Assembly (NCBI GenBank): GCA_022837485.1
Contig: JALHHH010000104.1
Coordinates: 2,066 to 10,030, forward strand
From: Bacteroidales bacterium
Lineage (GTDB): Bacteria; Bacteroidota; Bacteroidia; Bacteroidales; Lentimicrobiaceae
Reading direction: 5' to 3'
DNA length: 7,965 bases
The notes under the pieces were generated by a model that had not been told where the DNA came from, ran no database searches, and saw nothing but the letters and a program-made list of their open reading frames with translations. Below are positions 6,907-7,965 of the stretch, one piece after another. Each line of letters begins with the position of its first letter. Position 1 is the first letter of the stretch. The translations under genes and the position numbers were made by a program.

Positions 6907-7314
6907 ATGGTTGACTTCAGACGGGTTGAACCAATCTTCTGTGATTCTTGCGGGAAGAATCTTATGGAAGGCGTATCAGACTACTCGGCGCTCGTCGCCT
7001 GGAAGACAAATGAAGATGGGACGGTAGTCGAAGATATCTATTTTGCTTGCAAGGGCGGTGAATGCGATCAAAAGATGAGTGCTGTTTATGGACCTACAAG
7101 CTGGGAAGATATCTCTGATCTCGCTATTCCTGGAGTATTCATCAACTGGATGTTGTCTATCATGACCAAACTTCATGATGGGCATACTTATTCTGACAAA
7201 GCATTTGAAAAGATTATTCTTCTTGCTGCAAACTTGTCGAACGTAGTAACTCGTGAGATGACAGAAGCGGAGGAGAAGAGGTTTAGGAATCTGCAGGAGA
7301 TCAACAATTACTAG
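6907..7314 (+). CDS. Small protein with two cysteine pairs, possible zinc ribbon
   Basis: The protein is 135 residues. TAAGGAGGT (6892-6900) lies 6 bases before ATG, close to a perfect ribosome binding site. CDSC at 12-15 and CKGGEC at 48-53 are two cysteine pairs (CxxC and CxxxxC) separated by 32 residues, a spacing that could hold one zinc ion. The middle (residues 70-85) is hydrophobic and aromatic. The C-terminal third (from about 95) is predicted helical and acidic. There is no export signal, so it is likely cytoplasmic, unlike its upstream neighbours. The 64-base gap from the preceding stop has no visible terminator. The family is not recognised. Confidence 0.78.
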   Translation: MVDFRRVEPIFCDSCGKNLMEGVSDYSALVAWKTNEDGTVVEDIYFACKGGECDQKMSAVYGPTSWEDISDLAIPGVFINWMLSIMTKLHDGHTYSDKAFEKIILLAANLSNVVTREMTEAEEKRFRNLQEINNY

Positions 7315-7497
7315 TAGGATCGGATCCAAATAGATAACCGAAGAAAGAAATAGACAGTAGAAAAGAGGCCCCAATACATTCAGAATGTTCTTCTGTACAG
7401 AAAGGCTTCTGTTGAATTCTATCCTCCTCAGGATTCTCGCTAACAGTTTCTTGATCATCCGCAATGATCTTAACCACCTGTCTTTGCAAGAGATTAT

Positions 7498-7663
7498 GAG
7501 TCTCATCCATTTTATTAGATTTGCTAACGATGTGACACTGATGAATTTGAACGTTCTAGCGAACTGCGCGCAATCATATTTTTGAACATCGGCTTTGAGC
7601 AAAACGCGATTGTCTTCGACTGTTTCTTCTCGTGTTGCCAGTACAACTAGCGATATATTGATC
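7498..7663 (+). repeat. Diverged direct repeat, copy B
   Basis: This is the partner of copy A at 4466-4635, in the same orientation; core 7501-7614 aligns without gaps to 4468-4581. The frame encoding KFISVTSLANLIKWMR on the minus strand stays open further in this copy, but no start or ribosome binding site supports a gene. The two copies bracket the plus-strand cluster of about 2.6 kb. No terminal inverted repeats or target duplications are visible. Confidence 0.6.
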
Positions 7664-7757
7664 TATAAGATGGAAAAGTTATACTGCATGTGCTTTTTGC
7701 GATCCTTACTATGTTGATTGACTGCCTTGCTTCTGGATGGAATAGCTAGATAATATA

Positions 7758-7778
7758 TTCAAGAAGCCAATTCTTGAA
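7758..7778. repeat. Perfect 8-bp inverted repeat
   Basis: TTCAAGAA (7758-7765) pairs with TTCTTGAA (7771-7778) over a 5-base loop. It lies 24 bases beyond the tRNA terminator hairpin as read from the tRNA gene. No T-run follows on either strand, so its role is open: backup termination, a protein-binding site, or chance. Confidence 0.4.
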
Positions 7779-7795
7779 AGTGTATTCTCTCAAAA

Positions 7796-7825
7796 GAAAA
7801 AGCGCGACCTAAGTCGCGTCTTTCT
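7796..7825 (-). terminator. Intrinsic terminator downstream of tRNA-Pro, possibly bidirectional
   Basis: On the minus strand CGCGAC (7818-7813), loop TTAG and GTCGCG (7808-7803) form a GC-rich 6-bp stem, followed by CTTTTTCTTTT. It lies about 48 bases beyond the 3' end of the tRNA and would end that transcript. On the plus strand the same stem is followed by TCTTTCTCTT, so it may also stop transcription from the plus-strand cluster. Confidence 0.8.
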
Positions 7826-7866
7826 CTTATAATGGTGCTTCCCGCTACCATCGCGGTGCTAACAGG

Positions 7867-7942
7867 TGGTCGGGGCAACTGGACTTGAACCAGCGACCTT
7901 CTGCGCCCCATGCAGACACGCTTCCAACTGCGCTATGCCCCG
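7867..7942 (-). tRNA. tRNA-Pro(GGG)
   Basis: The 76-base cloverleaf reads right to left. The acceptor stem is CGGGGCA with TGCCCCG (7 perfect pairs), then discriminator A and encoded CCA. The D stem is GCGC/GCGT. The anticodon stem is TCTGC/GCAGA around loop ATGGGGC, giving anticodon GGG after U33. The variable loop is AGGTC, and the T arm is GCTGG-TTCAAGT-CCAGT. The C1-G72 pair and CGGGG start fit bacterial proline tRNAs. It reads the codon CCC and probably CCU. Confidence 0.96.
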
Positions 7943-7950
7943 TACTCGAA

Positions 7951-7960
7951 GATTTTATCA
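7951..7960 (-). promoter_or_regulatory. Possible -10 element of the tRNA-Pro promoter
   Basis: On the minus strand TGATAAAATC lies about 9-18 bases upstream of the mature tRNA 5' end, a suitable place for a -10 box (TAAAAT) with a very short leader. The -35 region would be outside the window, so this rests on half a promoter. A longer tRNA operon starting upstream is equally possible. Confidence 0.3.
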
Positions 7961-7965
7961 CAGTT

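Larger units (their letters stand above)
7315..7795. other. Intergenic stretch without a convincing gene
   Basis: About 480 bases hold repeat copy B and three small inverted repeats: CATTC/GAATG (7377-7387), ACAGAA/TTCTGT (7397-7412) and TTCAAGAA/TTCTTGAA (7758-7778). Minus-strand frames crossing this area lack ribosome binding sites and overlap the cysteine-pair gene in antisense, so they are not called. The 7397-7412 hairpin could end the plus-strand operon, but no T-run follows it. Confidence 0.5.

Noticed and set aside
7301..7510. A 69-codon minus-strand frame starting MDETHN
   Set aside because: The translation looks partly protein-like and copy A also has ATG GAT GAG at the same place, but no ribosome binding site precedes either ATG, and copy A runs only 29 codons without resembling it.
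6976..7602. Long minus-strand open frame across the cysteine-pair gene and the repeat
   Set aside because: It is antisense to a gene with a near-perfect ribosome binding site and has none itself. Only its first part overlaps the repeat, which is treated as a possible relic.
7867..7942. tRNA-Pro as an integration site for a genomic island
   Set aside because: I found no second copy of the tRNA 3' end in the window and no integrase gene. An island end outside the window cannot be excluded.
1..7965. CRISPR array, reverse transcriptase, template repeat, transposase
   Set aside because: There are no regularly spaced short repeats, no RT or transposase motifs in any frame read, and no second copy of the putative VR within the window.

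Overview
The window is a bacterial accessory segment with ordinary bacterial signals: strong AGGAGG-type ribosome binding sites, a tRNA with an encoded CCA end, and intrinsic terminators. Codon use, the very strong ribosome binding sites and the look of the secreted sulfatase-modifying-factor-like protein remind me of mesophilic Thermotogota such as Mesotoga. That is recall, not a search, so the taxonomic call is tentative.

Left part (1 to about 4200, minus strand): a type III-like restriction-modification operon read right to left. An 882-residue Res subunit (SF2 helicase plus C-terminal PD-(D/E)xK nuclease) comes first. After a 113-base gap holding a strong imperfect hairpin comes the Mod adenine methyltransferase, which runs off the left edge with 478 codons visible. 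The order res then mod is the reverse of the classic type III layout. The Mod gene is a compositional mosaic: the stretch corresponding to its target recognition domain falls to 20-35 % GC in sampled lines, against 50-55 % in the flanks.

Centre (4198-4723): a divergent intergenic region with no complete gene. It holds a stem-loop and the first copy of a diverged direct repeat of about 170 bases. The second copy lies at 7498-7663, so the pair brackets the whole plus-strand gene cluster.

Right part (4724-7314, plus strand): a run of genes, each with its own good ribosome binding site. The first encodes an exported formylglycine-generating-enzyme-like (C-type lectin fold) protein whose C-terminus looks like the variable region of a diversity-generating retroelement (DGR). 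It has a cluster of codons of the form NNC, a sharp loss of adenine, a rise in GC, and the GGSW...GFR frame typical of DGR targets. No reverse transcriptase or template repeat is in the window, so any such system would act from elsewhere. The signal peptide of this gene is broken by a one-base frameshift. After it come a 35-residue signal-peptide-like ORF, a single-pass membrane protein, an exported protein with two DGT-W motifs, and a small protein with two cysteine pairs. I recognise no function for the last four.

Right edge (7315-7965): about 480 bases without a convincing gene (repeat copy and small stem-loops), then an intrinsic terminator and a minus-strand tRNA-Pro(GGG) gene.
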